Below the pieces are notes generated by a model. The model was not told the DNA's origin, ran no database searches, and saw only the letters and a list, made by a program, of their open reading frames with translations. From Siphonodentalium dalli (taxonomy: Eukaryota; Mollusca; Scaphopoda; Gadilida; Siphonodentaliidae), in contig CP136061.1 of NCBI GenBank assembly GCA_032622095.1, positions 128,168,754 to 128,232,753 on the forward strand: DNA of 64,000 nucleotides, in the 5' to 3' direction. The first letter of the stretch is position 1; each line of letters opens with the position of its first letter. Below, in pieces: positions 1-11,303 of this stretch. The translations under genes and the position numbers were made by a program.

Positions 1-132
1 CGCCACTGGCGGCGTTGGTCCGAAACATGACATTTTTTTCGCTTTTCAATGAGTTAATCGTGCCTTTTTAAGAGAAATTATTGTACCCTCCCTAAAAGAG
101 GTATGATTTAAGGTACATCGGGCGGAAAAAAA

Positions 133-720
133 ACTGACCCGATGATGTCGTTGTTGTTGGCATTCAGGGCTTCGGGTCGTTGTTGTTGGCATCACGGCTC
201 GGGGCTACCCGAAAAATCTCACATTGCCGTATAGGGAAAATAGGATTGCGTGTATTTAGTAATTTTAACTAATTATTTTCTCGCCAACAATGTCGTTGTT
301 GTTGATATTTACGGCTTGGGGGCTATTTTCTCGCCAACAATGTCGTTGGCGTTCACGGTTTGGGGCAGTGGAAGTCCCGTCAGATTCGGGACGTATCGTA
401 TATAGTGCCTCGGATTCACTTAAAAAACTGACCCGATGATGTCGTTGTTGTTGGCATCCAGGGCTTCGGGTCGTTGCTGTTGGCATCACGGCTCGGGGCT
501 ACCCGAAAAATCTCACATTGCCGTATAGGGAAACTAGGATTGCGTGTATTTAGTAATTTTAACTAATTATTTTCTCGCCAACAATGTCGTTGTTGTTGAT
601 ATTTACGGCTTGGGGCTATTTTCTCGCCAACAATGTCGTTGGCGTTCACGGTTTGGGGCAGTGGAAGTCCCGTCAGATTCGGGACGTATCGCAGTGCCTC
701 GGATTCACTTAAAAATTCTG
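133..720. repeat. Two tandem copies of a 294-bp unit
   Basis: The unit starts with ACTGACCCGATGATGTCG at 133 and again at 427. Both copies carry the GTCGTTGTTGTTGGCAT blocks and the TTCTCGCCAACAATGTCG blocks. The copies are nearly identical, so the duplication is recent. It lies inside the Helitron-like element. Confidence 0.8.
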
Positions 721-1035
721 CCTTTTAATCAAGAGAAATTATGGTACCCGTCCCTAAAAGAGGTATGATTTAAGGTGACCCGATGAAATTCTCCCCCCCT
801 TCATAAGAACGATAGACATAAGAATCACACAACACGCATTTTTTGTTTTTCAATGAGTTAATTCTGCCTTTTTAATCAAGAGAAATTATGGTACCCGTCC
901 CTAAAAGAGGTATGCTTTAAGGTAACCCGATGAAATTACCCCCCCCCCTCCTAAGAACGACAGACATAAGAATCACACGACACGCATTTGTTGTTTTGCA
1001 ATGAGTTAATTCTGCCTTTTTAATCAAGATAAATG
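718..1035. repeat. ~147-bp tandem repeat inside the Helitron-like element
   Basis: The phrase TCTGCCTTTTTAATCAAGA recurs at about 718, 865 and 1012, followed by a conserved block with CCTAAAAGAGGTATG and a poly-C tract. A diverged copy starts near 60. Confidence 0.65.
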
Positions 1036-1381
1036 CATTCCGCCGTTCCGATGCGTTTTGCATCCGTAGTTTCGTACGCATAGGTGACCGTTTAGCAACG
1101 CCGATGGCAATAAAGAGCGTTACTCGGTTAACAACGCCAAATTTGGTCAATATAAAGAGCGTGACTTTCTTAACCCCTGCGGTGCCGAGGACGGTGATTT
1201 TGATGATTGGGAGTGGAGAACGGGTGTTCTGAGCTTCTCGAAAACGCCACGACGACGATTCCTGTGGGTTTTTTTCCCTTAGATGGGAAGTTTGAGCCCA
1301 ATCGGTCCAGCCGTTTTCGAGTCTATAAAGGACGCATATATCTATATATTTATATACGGAGTTCTCAAAATATATAGTAGA

Positions 1382-2465
1382 CTAGCAGGTTAGCCCGCCA
1401 CTGGCGTGGTTCGTCTCATGGCTTTGTTCGAAAAAGCAATTTCCGAGACACGTATGCTGCACCTAGGTGTACAATTTCGTCGATATCAGCGAGTTTTACC
1501 CGATTTGACCTTGAATTGATCAGTAGGCTTCAATATGCGACACGGCAATTGACTACCGCGCGTGGGCCACGGACTGCCGTAACAGTTGATAACATGTTCA
1601 CATTCGGCGGATCGGGCACTGCGGTCAGTCAACAAACATAACGCGCACGCTATAACTCCGGTATCACTAACGTACGCGGCATTTGAAGGGTCAAGTTAAC
1701 TTCCGCCTGGATCCACGTGGCGTGACGTAATTCACAACCACGTGTATTTACCTCGAAAGTGTTAAAATTGCGCGACCGCGACACACACAATGGCCCGATA
1801 ATGGGCACGCGTTCCCTGGCATTTCCCAGGAGATATTCATTGGGAGGTCAAGTGACCAATTTTGAAATTTGCTGGTCGCATTCGTCTGTAGGTCTGAGGA
1901 ATTCTCGGCTAGATATTGTTACCAACATGACATATTTAAATTAATCCCGCCGTGCACCCCACACCAACGCGACATATGATGCGTTCTAAAAATAGGTCGA
2001 TTGCTGTGGATTCGTACAGATGACGAAATATGAGTGCGACAGAGAATATTGTTTGATCGAAAGCATTTGAATTAATTCGTCGCAATACTCGCCTTGATGG
2101 TGGCTAATAGATATTTGTCCCTGCTATGTGTTGGGAATGTCGTCACACAACACGCTCATGAATGTCTGCATACAGTCTTACACGCACACGCCGAGACCCA
2201 GACGTAAGAATGACATTAGTCACATACGCTCTTTATCAACTACAATGCGATAGGAAAGCTCTTTAACTATCATCGCTATTAACCCCGAAGTGCCGTTTTT
2301 TGTGACTGAGAGTGGAGAACGGGTGCTCTGAGCTTCTCCAAAACGCCACGACGACGATTCCCGTGGATTTTTACCCTTAGATGGGAAGTTTGAACTCAAT
2401 CGAGTCAGCCGTTTTAGAGTCTATAGAGGACACATATACGGAAGTCTCAAAATATATAGTAGAGA
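1382..2465 (-). mobile_element. Complete non-autonomous Helitron-like element
   Basis: On the minus strand the element begins with TC at 2465 (TCTCTACTATATATTTTGAG), with host A at 2466. It ends in CTAG at 1382, preceded by the CGCCAGTGGCG hairpin 8 bases upstream and followed by T at 1381. TC start, CTRR end, subterminal hairpin and A/T insertion site are the Helitron signature. The terminal T is also the first base of the next element, so the two copies sit head to tail. No transposase is encoded. Confidence 0.72.
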
Positions 2466-2728
2466 TAATGTTAAATAATAAAATATGATAAATTATGTTC
2501 GATAAATCTGATTGTTTTTTTATCTACACACAGCTCAACTTCTTGGAGTTGGAGAAGATTAAGTGAATCTGATTTTAAATAAAATGTCCATATGCAAAAA
2601 AAAAGTAATGTGCCAAACAATGTATCCACTATTTCGAAGCTCATTGGTAATGATGCAACTTCACATAAAACTGTACAAAATTACATTCAAAGCAATTTAG
2701 ACGATATTATAATTCACTGAAACGTGAC
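2466..2728. other. AT-rich intergenic sequence, nothing recognised
   Basis: There is no convincing reading frame or repeat structure. The sequence is AT-rich with short homopolymers. Confidence 0.5.
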
Positions 2729-2815
2729 GACGTCTCCGTGGTTCAGTGGTTAGCGCGTCCGTGTCGTGTTATTATGTCGGGGGTTCGAATTCATTACATA
2801 TTTTTTGTTTTGTTT
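2729..2815 (+). repeat. tRNA-derived SINE head or tRNA pseudogene
   Basis: An A-box-like stretch (TGGTTCAGTGGTTAGCGC) is followed about 35 bases later by a B-box-like GGTTCGAATTC, as in an internal RNA polymerase III promoter. The 3' acceptor strand does not pair with the 5' GTCTCCG and no sound anticodon arm forms, so this is not a working tRNA gene. T-rich runs follow, which could terminate Pol III. Confidence 0.5.
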
Positions 2816-3300
2816 TTTTTGTTAATAATTTTTTTCAATAGATAAACGTTCTGATGGATGACTTAATCGATCCTTTTTATTTTGTTTTTATTCCGCCATT
2901 TTACTGTGACTTGTGCGAGTGTCAGTGTTGTCGGACTGACGACGACTCGAGTCTCGACTCTTCAATCGGAGTGCTCCTCAATTCAGTGCTACATTTCTAC
3001 ATTGATAATTCGAATTTAGAAATATCCTGACAATTTAATGTTATATAGACCTAACGTGATTATTATTATAATACAAAATATATATTAGACGCTCCCTATA
3101 AACTATCCAAAATGGCGATCAATATATTTTTTGGTCATAAAAGTGATTCGACATAGTCCTATTCGAGGTTATCGTGTACCTATTGCAATTCAGAAAAAAA
3201 TGCATTTTTTTTACTTTTGAATTGAAAATATCTGAGTTGTCTTCATAATGCAACTCAGTTGACCTCATTTATGTCGCGTAGATGTTCCCTAATGACAAAA
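2816..3300. other. Intergenic sequence, nothing recognised
   Basis: AT-rich sequence with no convincing coding frame. One AAAATGGCGATC block is present without further context. Confidence 0.5.
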
Positions 3301-3318
3301 AATTATTACACCAACACA

Positions 3319-3374
3319 GCGTCATTACACTAACACAAAAGGCGTTAGTGTAATGCGCGTTAGTGTAATGACGA
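3319..3374. repeat. Inverted repeat built on GTTAGTGTAATGACG
   Basis: CGTCATTACACTAAC is followed within 20 bases by GTTAGTGTAATG twice in the opposite orientation. The same word reappears near 4399 and 4587. The pair at 3319 and 4399 could be the ends of a ~1.1-kb element enclosing the MITE at 3432-4313. Confidence 0.55.
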
Positions 3375-3431
3375 TTTCGCGTTCGTCATGTGATAACATT
3401 TTTGAATTTCGTCAACCAAACCAATCAACTA

Positions 3432-4313
3432 CACCCTAAATCTAGTTGGATGAACCTTGTATACAACTCGTTGGGTGTATATTTGTTGTGTACTTATTAT
3501 CCAACAGTTTAGTACGATGTACGCAACTGATTGCTTGAACTGTCTTCAGTGGTATTACTTTCATACCACATTGGATAAAACCGCCACGTGACCGGGTCAC
3601 CCAATAGCAGCGCGTTTCCGGTGCGGGCGAGCATGCGAGTTTTTGGCTCCAAATATTTCAAAACAAGATGGACGACTGCTTGAAAAAACTCCTGAGCGAC
3701 TGGAAAATGGGGCAAGACGTCGTGGATAGCTTTGCCGGTATAGTATACCTTTGTTATAATTATTATTTGTACGATACACTGATTATGTAGGCTTTATGTA
3801 TTGAGTGTATATTTATTTATATTTGCCAAATTTTGAAGTTTACAAATTTACACAACTGCTGACGGCACTAATTTTACTAAAGTAATACACTCATACACTC
3901 AACACATAAAGCCTACATAATCAGTGTATCGTACAAAGAATAATTATAACAAAGGTATACTATATATACCGGCAAAGCTATCCACGACGTTTTGCCCCAT
4001 TTTACTTTCCAATCAACGTTGGGTAAACTTTCCAATCAACAAATGTCATCCAACCCTCCCCAACACCCAACAGTTCAATAAACGTAGATAGGTGCTGTGG
4101 GCAATTAACGTTGATTGAGTGTTGTGTGAAATTCCATCCAACACGTTGTATAATTAACATACAACCGTTGGTAGTAAATATATATGCAACGTTGTGTAAA
4201 AGTGTATCCAACAAAATTGTCATGCAACTTTTCACACAACGTAGATAGGTGCTGTGGGCATACAACGGTTGATTGACTGTTGGATAACTTCTTATCCAAC
4301 TAGATTTAGGGTG
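3432..4313. mobile_element. MITE/foldback element with TA target duplication
   Basis: The ends are perfect inverted repeats starting CACCCTAAATCTAGTTGGAT, flanked on both sides by TA (3430-3431 and 4314-4315). Inside is a second inverted pair of about 95 bases (about 3717-3810 against 3897-3992). A further 157-bp direct repeat carries the block ACGTAGATAGGTGCTGTGGG. No transposase frame is present. TA duplication fits Tc1/mariner-like mobilisation, but the superfamily is not proven. Confidence 0.78.
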
Positions 4314-4319
4314 TAGTTT

Positions 4320-5455
4320 ATAAACACGCTTACTTCGGGCGCTTTTATCACAGCTGATTAATGTTCAGTCAGTACATACGCTATTCTAGTGTTCGGCGTT
4401 AGTGTAATGACGGTGAATAAATATACGGTTCAAAATCCGGTGTTTCAAGGGTTTATTTCTCTGAAAATTGCAGGAATACTCAGTCAACATATTTTTTTAT
4501 TGTTAGCATGCAAGTTTCCGTTCACGTTGCGACAGATAGGATATACAACTGACGCCAAGGGAAAACATGCCAACACATTTTATGATCGCGTTAGTGTAAT
4601 GATTGCAGATCGCGGGACAACGTTTTTGGGACAAGCAAATAGCTTTTTGTAGGATACTCGTTTGGTTTCTCTGTAAAATGTTGGTGGCGTTAGATTCCTT
4701 GCAAAATTCCACACCAGAAGTTGGATTTCGGTTATGAAAACACAACCGCCAGTGCATAAGAAAAATCGGAGAAACTCGACGTATCTCCTCTGGGACATGA
4801 AGTTTCTTGGTATCTTGCCGGTTATCGTCATGCATGAGACCCATATTAGAGTGTGGTAATCACTTCATTTTGGTATCTAATTAAAGTCTGGATTCTCAGT
4901 TTTAAAATGAATGCCTTTTTACTAGATCGTGATGATCAGTGCTTGTCTTGTGGTGAATTGTGACCATTGGACAGTGTTTTGCTCAGTTACCGTAGAATCA
5001 CCCGAATATGTAGGTGTCATGTGTTATATCATTGATTTCGAAATAAATATTGTTTACACTAACATCACTACCAGTATGTTGTTGGAGAGCTCACCAGGAT
5101 ATAGGTGCGCTATACCAATGACGTAAATTGTATGGGCTGCTGAGTTGAATTTCCGTGTGTTTGTTTAAACATATTTTACAGCCAAAGATGATACGTGTGT
5201 ATAACACACTTGACACAGAGATTGGGGCACAAGTGCTGATCACTTATGTTCGCCCCGTTCTGTTTGTTGACACTAACTGCGAACAATATTTATTTCGAAA
5301 TCAAACATATATATAGATTAAGAGAGAGGATTGCACAACAAGCTGATTACCCACTTGAACAGACACTTGCATGCACTTGGAGGTTTGTAATATACTTAGA
5401 CCGAATAGTAAAGCGTCAAATCCTGCTTCGATGGTTGATCTAGGTCGATAGCCAT
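4320..5455. other. Unassigned region with short open frames
   Basis: Several frames of 60-110 codons occur on both strands, none with a domain I recognise, an in-frame continuation or clear splice signals. It may hold remnants of an old transposon. No gene is called. Confidence 0.4.
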
Positions 5456-5459
5456 TAAA

Positions 5460-6095
5460 TGGACACAATGCACACGCATTGGGTAAATATGCACAGTTTT
5501 TAAAAGTCTGTAAAAACATCACCACCAAGAAGAACATGGAAACTAGATAAACCCTGTTCTTATATTCATCATACACGGGCGATTTAATAACGATTATTAT
5601 TACATTTTGAGAACTGGGAGCTAGGACTGGAACTGGTAATGGAATTCATGGAGTTTCATTATTGACAGTTCTCCAATTATTGACAGTTCTCCAATAACGA
5701 AATTTCGTGTGTTGAAACCATTGTTCTGTAAACAAAACTGTTACAGTGATTTGTCAACAAACATCGCCAATCGTGCAGTAAATTCAAATAATTTGGTCTG
5801 AATATGATTTTCAGAATATTTTGTAATGTTTACATTCAAGTTTTAATTAAACTTCGGTATCTTATTGGACTACTATAGTAATTGGACTTGTCGGTAATAC
5901 TAATTCCACTGTAGCAGTTTTGTTTACATAACACTGTTTTCAGCTCACACACTTTCGTTATTTGGAGAATTATAAATAATGAAAATAAGAACAAAATTGA
6001 TATATTTCTCCATGTTCTTCTTGGTGGTAATGTTTTTACAGACATATATTTTTTTGCGCATTTACCCACTTTGAGTGCAATGGGTCCCTTTAATA
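5460..6095. repeat. Inverted duplication centred near 5800
   Basis: The block with GTTCTTCTTGGTGGT (about 6013) reappears inverted at about 5519-5533. The inner blocks around 5690-5760 and 5895-5965 are also inverted copies of each other. The 5690-5830 segment is related to 41150-41300 inside the giant transposon, so it is a dispersed family. Some minus-strand frames match between arms only with frameshifts, which suggests decayed coding sequence. Confidence 0.65.
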
Positions 6096-6099
6096 GCAT

Positions 6100-7710
6100 C
6101 GGGAATATGTTCAAATATCCAGATAAAGTTCGTTCAGTGCAACTATGGAATATAAAGCATGCATCTTTTAGAGAATCCATATTGTGTAATCTAACAAGGT
6201 GGGACACACGGCTGGTCAAAAGCGGTATCAATATCGTCGGTGGGCTTCTAAAAGGTCGTACCTCAGGAAAATCAAATTGTTCAGGAGACACAAACACTAG
6301 TTATCTCTGGAACTAGAATTGGTATCTGCCAATAACTTTGTACAACAACACCTTATATCACAGTTGTTATAATATATATTTCATATTCAATTATCTTATA
6401 GTTGACGAGAAAACATGATTTTGTGGTGTTATGCGACACTTTTTGAAGTAAACAATAGAAATCTTGTCTATATCTGCAAAGGAGACAAAAATAAAAAATA
6501 TGGAGAAATGAACTTGTTTCTTCACATTTTTACTAAGAATCATATGGAAGGTATATACAGGTTTGTTAAATGTTATCTGTTTAATTTAATTTAAAACTTG
6601 TAGTGCATTTGACTGACAACTGACTGCATTGGTGCATATTGCAACAAACCAAAATTTACCATCTTATCTTATAATATTGCTAGACAGATATTGAAGACAT
6701 ATTTCGCTCAGATAGAATAACAAGTTTAACACCGATTTTAACATTTTAGATTACTTTGTTGCCAAGCCATCAATTAAGATGGAATACGACCAGCATATTA
6801 TATTCAAAAATATGTACACACATGCATATACACACAATTTATACAAAATAAAAATTGCTCAACGTAACAAATGTATAATAGACACAACAAATTAAGTATC
6901 ACATTTCCTTACTGGTTATATTCTAAAATTCAACAGCAATGAGAGCACACAATAACGATTAAACAACTGATAGTATCAAAACAACGTGTTCCAGACTGCA
7001 TCAATATTTATACAATTCGTATATAATTAACTACTACTGACACTATTTACGAATAGCTTATATTAAATATTAGTCGTACATTTTTCGGACGGTCCAAAAA
7101 CCTTTTCGCAGAAATAATGACTACGATTCCGTCTGTGAGAAAATATTGCCGTTCAATTCTTCTTGCCATTCGCAGTAAGGTGATATGGTTCTGTTTGCCG
7201 TGATTATTTTGTATTTAATTATGATGTTATCAGGTCGGTGGTAGGATCGATGATTGCATGTAATTATCGCGTGCCCATGATTGGCTTCTCGAAACCGTAA
7301 TCGTAACTAAGGATATGGAAAAAAGACAACTGATAAAAGAACACAAATTCTAGTGACGTGGTACCCTATTCGTAATTATTATCAGTACTAGTTCATTATT
7401 GTGCGGAGGGTGTTCATTGACAGCCTCAAAAAGATGGCGACAGTTTCCAAAATGCTTATGTTTTAATTTTAATATGCTTTATTCTATGGCAGTTTTAACG
7501 GGTGTGACTATTTTAACAGCATACCCACCACGAAGGCCATCCGTGCCTTTAAAAGCAGATAGACCGACCTCAATGTGTGTCGAGGCAAATATAAAATATA
7601 TCGACTAATGCTGCATGACGTTGCTGTTAAATTGTTAATGTTACGACAAAATGTGTCGCCATTTGAGGTAGACGATTCCAATTATTAAAACATTAGTATG
7701 CTCGTTGTCT
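6100..7710. other. AT-rich intergenic region, nothing recognised
   Basis: Apart from short frames and one AAGATGGCGAC block near 7430, there is no repeat structure, RNA gene or coding frame that I can support. Confidence 0.45.
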
Positions 7711-7714
7711 TTAA

Positions 7715-7852
7715 CCCTTTCTATACTGAATTATATATTTTTGTCTGTCGTCTGCCTTTATTACCTGAACACCCATCCAAATGAAAACTGAACTATTCCA
7801 ATTTATATTTTACAACTGCATGAATGGGAGTATCCATTTAGTATAGAAAGGG
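7715..7852. mobile_element. piggyBac-like MITE
   Basis: The ends are CCCTTTCTATACTGAAT and its near-perfect inverse ATTTAGTATAGAAAGGG. TTAA flanks the left end (7711-7714) and TTAT the right, which fits a TTAA target duplication with one mutation. CCCTTT ends and TTAA sites are typical of piggyBac. At 138 bp it cannot encode a transposase. Confidence 0.65.
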
Positions 7853-7917
7853 TTATTCAACTTTGCCTTTATTCGTCTCAAACTGTATTTGTCAATGAAG
7901 TTTGGGCTGACCACGCG

Positions 7918-8201
7918 TTTTCCATATGTTCTACACGCAAGGTCTGCTGAACCTGCTCCACAAACAGATATCCATTTTACCTTGTTGTGCCATTGTTTGT
8001 TGTTGTTGCGAAGTTTCATCCTTTGAGTCGGAGCACCCTGCTATCACCGGTTGTAGTGTTGAAGTTATCATCTTGGGTCCTGTATCACACACTTCTATTT
8101 ACGTAAACGTCATTAGCCGTAGAACGTGTTATCAGGATAGAGGAGTGATTATATAGTAATAACATCATCTATTTCAGAGATTGCTGCTAATTAGAGTTCA
8201 G
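7918..8201 (+). repeat. Copy 1 of a ~283-bp direct repeat
   Basis: It is nearly identical to 9640-9921, at an offset of about 1721. The end bases are not TG/CA and I see no flanking duplication, so LTR status is unlikely. A frame that is open in copy 2 is shifted here. Confidence 0.8.
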
Positions 8202-8317
8202 ATAATCTTTATTACCTCCTTCTTGGGAGAGAATATTTATAAATTATTACACCATTATTTACAAGTTTTGTGAAAAATGAAGAGCAAGAGATTGACATCA
8301 CAAGCATAAGGACACGT

Positions 8318-8321
<4 letters not shown>

Positions 8322-8351
<30 letters not shown>
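8322..8351. repeat. (CA)n microsatellite
   Basis: An uninterrupted AC dinucleotide run of about 30 bases. Confidence 0.95.
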
Positions 8352-8354
<3 letters not shown>

Positions 8355-8399
8355 CCCTCCGTCTCTCTCGATATACATATAACATGTCTATAAATATAA

Positions 8400-9260
8400 T
8401 TTGTGAAAATAGTATACTCTAGAAAAATATAAATATATAAAAGTGAGGGGAAAAAAAAATACATGTGAAGCAAAAACAAAGAACACGACAATAAATAAAT
8501 AGAGAGTAAAAAAAAAACCCAAACAAACACGTGCACGATACAAAAAAGAAAGGAAATAACAAATATGCATAAATGTAATATGTACGTTGGGTTCATAGAA
8601 CAATTAATTTTATATATCGCACCCGTATGATCTTTCGGTGCTATGCAATTAATAATCTCACAAGCGTGGTGTACTAAAATATTATACTCGAGAAAAATAT
8701 AAATAAATAAAAGTGAGGAAAAAAAATATATATATATAAAAAAAATATAATAATAATGATACATGTGAAGCAAAAACAAAGATCACGACAATAAATAAAT
8801 AAAGATTAAAAAAAAAACAAAAAAAAACAAAAAAAACCAAATCCATACAAAAACGTGCACGATACAAGAACGAAAGGAAATAACAAACACGCATAAATGT
8901 CATATGTACGTTGGGTTCATAGAACGATTACTTTTATATATCGCACCCGTATGATCATTCGGTGCTATGCAATCAAGAATCTCATACGCGTGGTGTACTA
9001 AGCAGACCTGGAATATATGTTGCCTGGTCATCGTTATTTTGAAACCATCGTTATCGTTATCATGTAACCAGAATAGCAATATCTCATGCGTGTGATTTAT
9101 AGATATAAGATGGCTCACACACTGGTTTGATTTATAGAACAATTCGATATAGCACACCCGTGTGATCTGTGGTGCTATGCATTCGAGAATCTTACACGCT
9201 TGGTGTACTGAACAGACATGGGGTATATGTTTTCTAGTCATCGTTACTGACTATCATAGA
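8400..9260. repeat. Three diverged tandem units of about 300 bp
   Basis: Landmarks ACGTTGGGTTCATAGAAC, CGCACCCGTATGATC and TGGTGTACTA recur in order at about 8585-8677 and 8910-9000, with a weaker third copy at about 9130-9212. Long A-rich tracts separate them. Minus-strand frames here are low-complexity by-products. Confidence 0.75.
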
Positions 9261-9639
9261 AACAGACTAGCAATATATCATGCGTGTGATCTAAATATAA
9301 AAGATGGCTCACACAATTATATAGTTATTGAGAATAGTTAGAACACTAACCAGATATGATCTGGAACACGAAAACATGTGTTGGTGGTTTTGTTTCATCT
9401 TTTGACGTTTTGCAGAGCGATCAACAAATAAATGTATGATGTCACATGCAAATGGCTACTAAATAAAACAGAAATAGGTACGACACATAAATGTCATTGA
9501 TTATGCTGATTATATGTAAGTTCAAGAAACGAGCGATATTGAATGTCATGGTCAGCGTCCTTCTCGATTTCCTCTCAGTGAGTTGCTTGCAGATAACAGA
9601 AATGTGGCTGTGGAGTATATATTATTTGATCCAGCTGGT

Positions 9640-9921
9640 TTTCCATATGTTCTACACGCAAGGTCTGCTGAACCTGCTCCACAAACAGATATCCATTTTA
9701 CCTTATTGTGCCATTGTTGTTGTTGTTGCGAAGTTTCATCCTTTGAGTCGGAGCACCCTGCTATCACCGGTTGTAGTGTTGAAGTTATCATCTTGGGTCC
9801 TGTATCACACACTTCTATTTACGTAAACGTCATTAGCCGTAGAACGTGTTATCAGGATAGAGGAGTGATTATATAGTAATAACATCATCTATTTCAGAGA
9901 TTGCTGCTAATTAGAGTTCAG
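9640..9921 (+). repeat. Copy 2 of the ~283-bp direct repeat
   Basis: Second copy of 7918-8201. A plus-strand frame from 9583 runs through it for 97 codons to TAG. Copy 1 breaks the same frame, and I recognise no domain in it. Confidence 0.8.
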
Positions 9922-10019
9922 GCATAATTTGCACATGTCGGATTAATCAAAGTCAATTAAAGTCCACGATGAAAGAGATTGGTTATGATTTAATACCTAG
10001 CAGTTGGCTTTCGTTGACA

Positions 10020-10025
10020 TTTATT
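10020..10025 (-). promoter_or_regulatory. Candidate polyadenylation signal of the GPCR gene
   Basis: AATAAA on the minus strand, about 175 bases downstream of the GPCR stop codon. Confidence 0.45.
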
Positions 10026-10200
10026 ATATAATAAGATAACTGTTTTGCTAGTTCTGAACCATCACTCGAAATCAACTTCGAACAACATGATGTATCTTAT
10101 TTCGATAGCTGTATATCGGGTCCATGGAAGTAGTTATACTCGTTACATGCGCACACAGTCAACGACCACCTCCGATATCGCCGCGTCTATAATATAACTT

Positions 10201-10937
10201 CTACTGTGAAAGATTGCTGACTGATGTTTCAGCAATCGGTGCAACCGATACGCGGCTACAACACACTTTGTCAAGGTAGAACAACTCGTTGAATGCCTTC
10301 TTGAATTTCGTATTGGTGACGTAGTACACAAACCAGTTAATGGACGGATGAAAATGAGCCCATACGACCAGTGTTACATGTAATTCCGACGAGAAGTCGT
10401 TGTTTTTGTCGGCAACCATCAGGATAGCAAATGGAGCCCAACATGTCGTGAAAGTTGCGTATATCACAAACAGCGTCTTAGCCAGTTTGAATTTAGATTT
10501 GCTACCTTTTTGTTCGCCGCTCATGACCTTAGATCTTGAACCGACGAATGTTCGGTAAAGAAAGAGATATGAAAATCCAATCACCAAAACTGGTATCCAA
10601 ACCATGACTATAGAAAATACAATGGTGTATGGATACGATGCCATCCGATCCCATATGCACTCCAGGCTCTTTCTATCAAAGGAATGGTCGCCAATTTCGG
10701 CCAGATTAAATAAAACCAATGTAACAGCAATGACATAAGCTCCGCAACAAGACACTATGCAGGTAACTTTTGTAAATATCTTTGGGTAGACTGCTGGGAA
10801 ACGTATACTGACGAAGCGGTTGAAGCTCATTAAGGCTATAGTAACCAACGAAACTACGCATGATATAGTGCACAAACTCCCGATCGCCCGACACAGTCCA
10901 GGTATTCTGTCGAAAAATTCTTGGCCCTCAATTTTTG
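10201..10937 (-). CDS. Rhodopsin-family (class A) GPCR, last coding exon covering TM3 to the C-tail
   Basis: The exon opens after a splice acceptor (TTCTTTTACAG, AG at 10939-10938) in split-codon phase and gives about 244 residues to the stop. It shows TM3 with the conserved Cys (GLCRAIGSLC), an NRF motif where DRY is usual, TM4, the extracellular-loop Cys (LECIWD), TM5 with an IPVLVIGFSY core, TM6 with CWAP, and TM7 with NWFVYY in place of NPxxY, then a helix-8-like KFKKAF. Class A receptors are plasma-membrane proteins that activate G proteins. NRF and the altered TM7 motif recall melatonin-receptor-like and Moody/Tre1-like receptors, but the ligand cannot be inferred. TM1-TM2 must lie in an upstream exon (higher coordinates) that I did not find here. 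The frame is intact. Confidence 0.88.
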
Positions 10938-10950
10938 CTGTAAAAGAAAG
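10938..10950 (-). promoter_or_regulatory. Splice acceptor of the GPCR exon
   Basis: A minus-strand pyrimidine tract ending in TTTTACAG lies directly before the open GPCR frame. Confidence 0.75.
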
Positions 10951-11200
10951 ATATTATAAAGTCAATAATGTACACATTATATCTCAATCAAATACCGCGG
11001 CTAGTGCAGGAGTTCAAGTTAACAATTAATAACCAATTTCTTGAATTGGTTACTGTCCAAGAGAAAATCAATTTCTGTTTTTGAAAAAATATCAATTCAT
11101 CTTAAGAATTCAATTTATCTTAACAAAAATAATCAATTACTCTTAAGCGGAATTATACGGAAGCATGGAGCAGCCACATAAACCAAAAATTCCACCCCAG

Positions 11201-11303
11201 ATCGGCGTATATACGCCGATCATTGGCGTAATTACGGATGGTCGGCGTAATTACGCCGACCATTGGCGTAGTTAAGCCGAACGTCGGCGTAACTACGCCG
11301 ATG
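11201..11303. repeat. Cluster of GGCGTA/TACGCC palindromes
   Basis: Successive self-complementary blocks (GGCGTATATACGCC, GGCGTAATTACGCC, GGCGTAACTACGCC) lie about 30-60 bases apart and share TCGGCGTA arms. This could be a minisatellite or the core of a small foldback element. Confidence 0.7.

Larger units (their letters stand above)
1..1381 (-). mobile_element. Non-autonomous Helitron-like element, 3' end cut by the window edge
   Basis: Read on the minus strand, the element starts at 1381 with TCTACTATATATTTTGAG, a TC start like those of the other Helitron-like copies here. It runs to the hairpin CGCCAGTGGCG at positions 1-11, the same hairpin that precedes the CTAG terminus of the next copy. 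Its own CTAG end should lie just left of position 1. No Rep/helicase coding is present, so it is non-autonomous. Its first ~160 bases resemble those of the neighbouring copy at 2305-2465. The family assignment rests on termini only. Confidence 0.6.

Noticed and set aside
2729-2815. Functional tRNA gene
   Set aside because: A- and B-box-like blocks exist, but the acceptor stem does not pair and no sound anticodon arm forms.
7918-9921. LTR retrotransposon with 283-bp LTRs
   Set aside because: No TG/CA ends, no target duplication, no primer-binding site, and only tandem repeats between.
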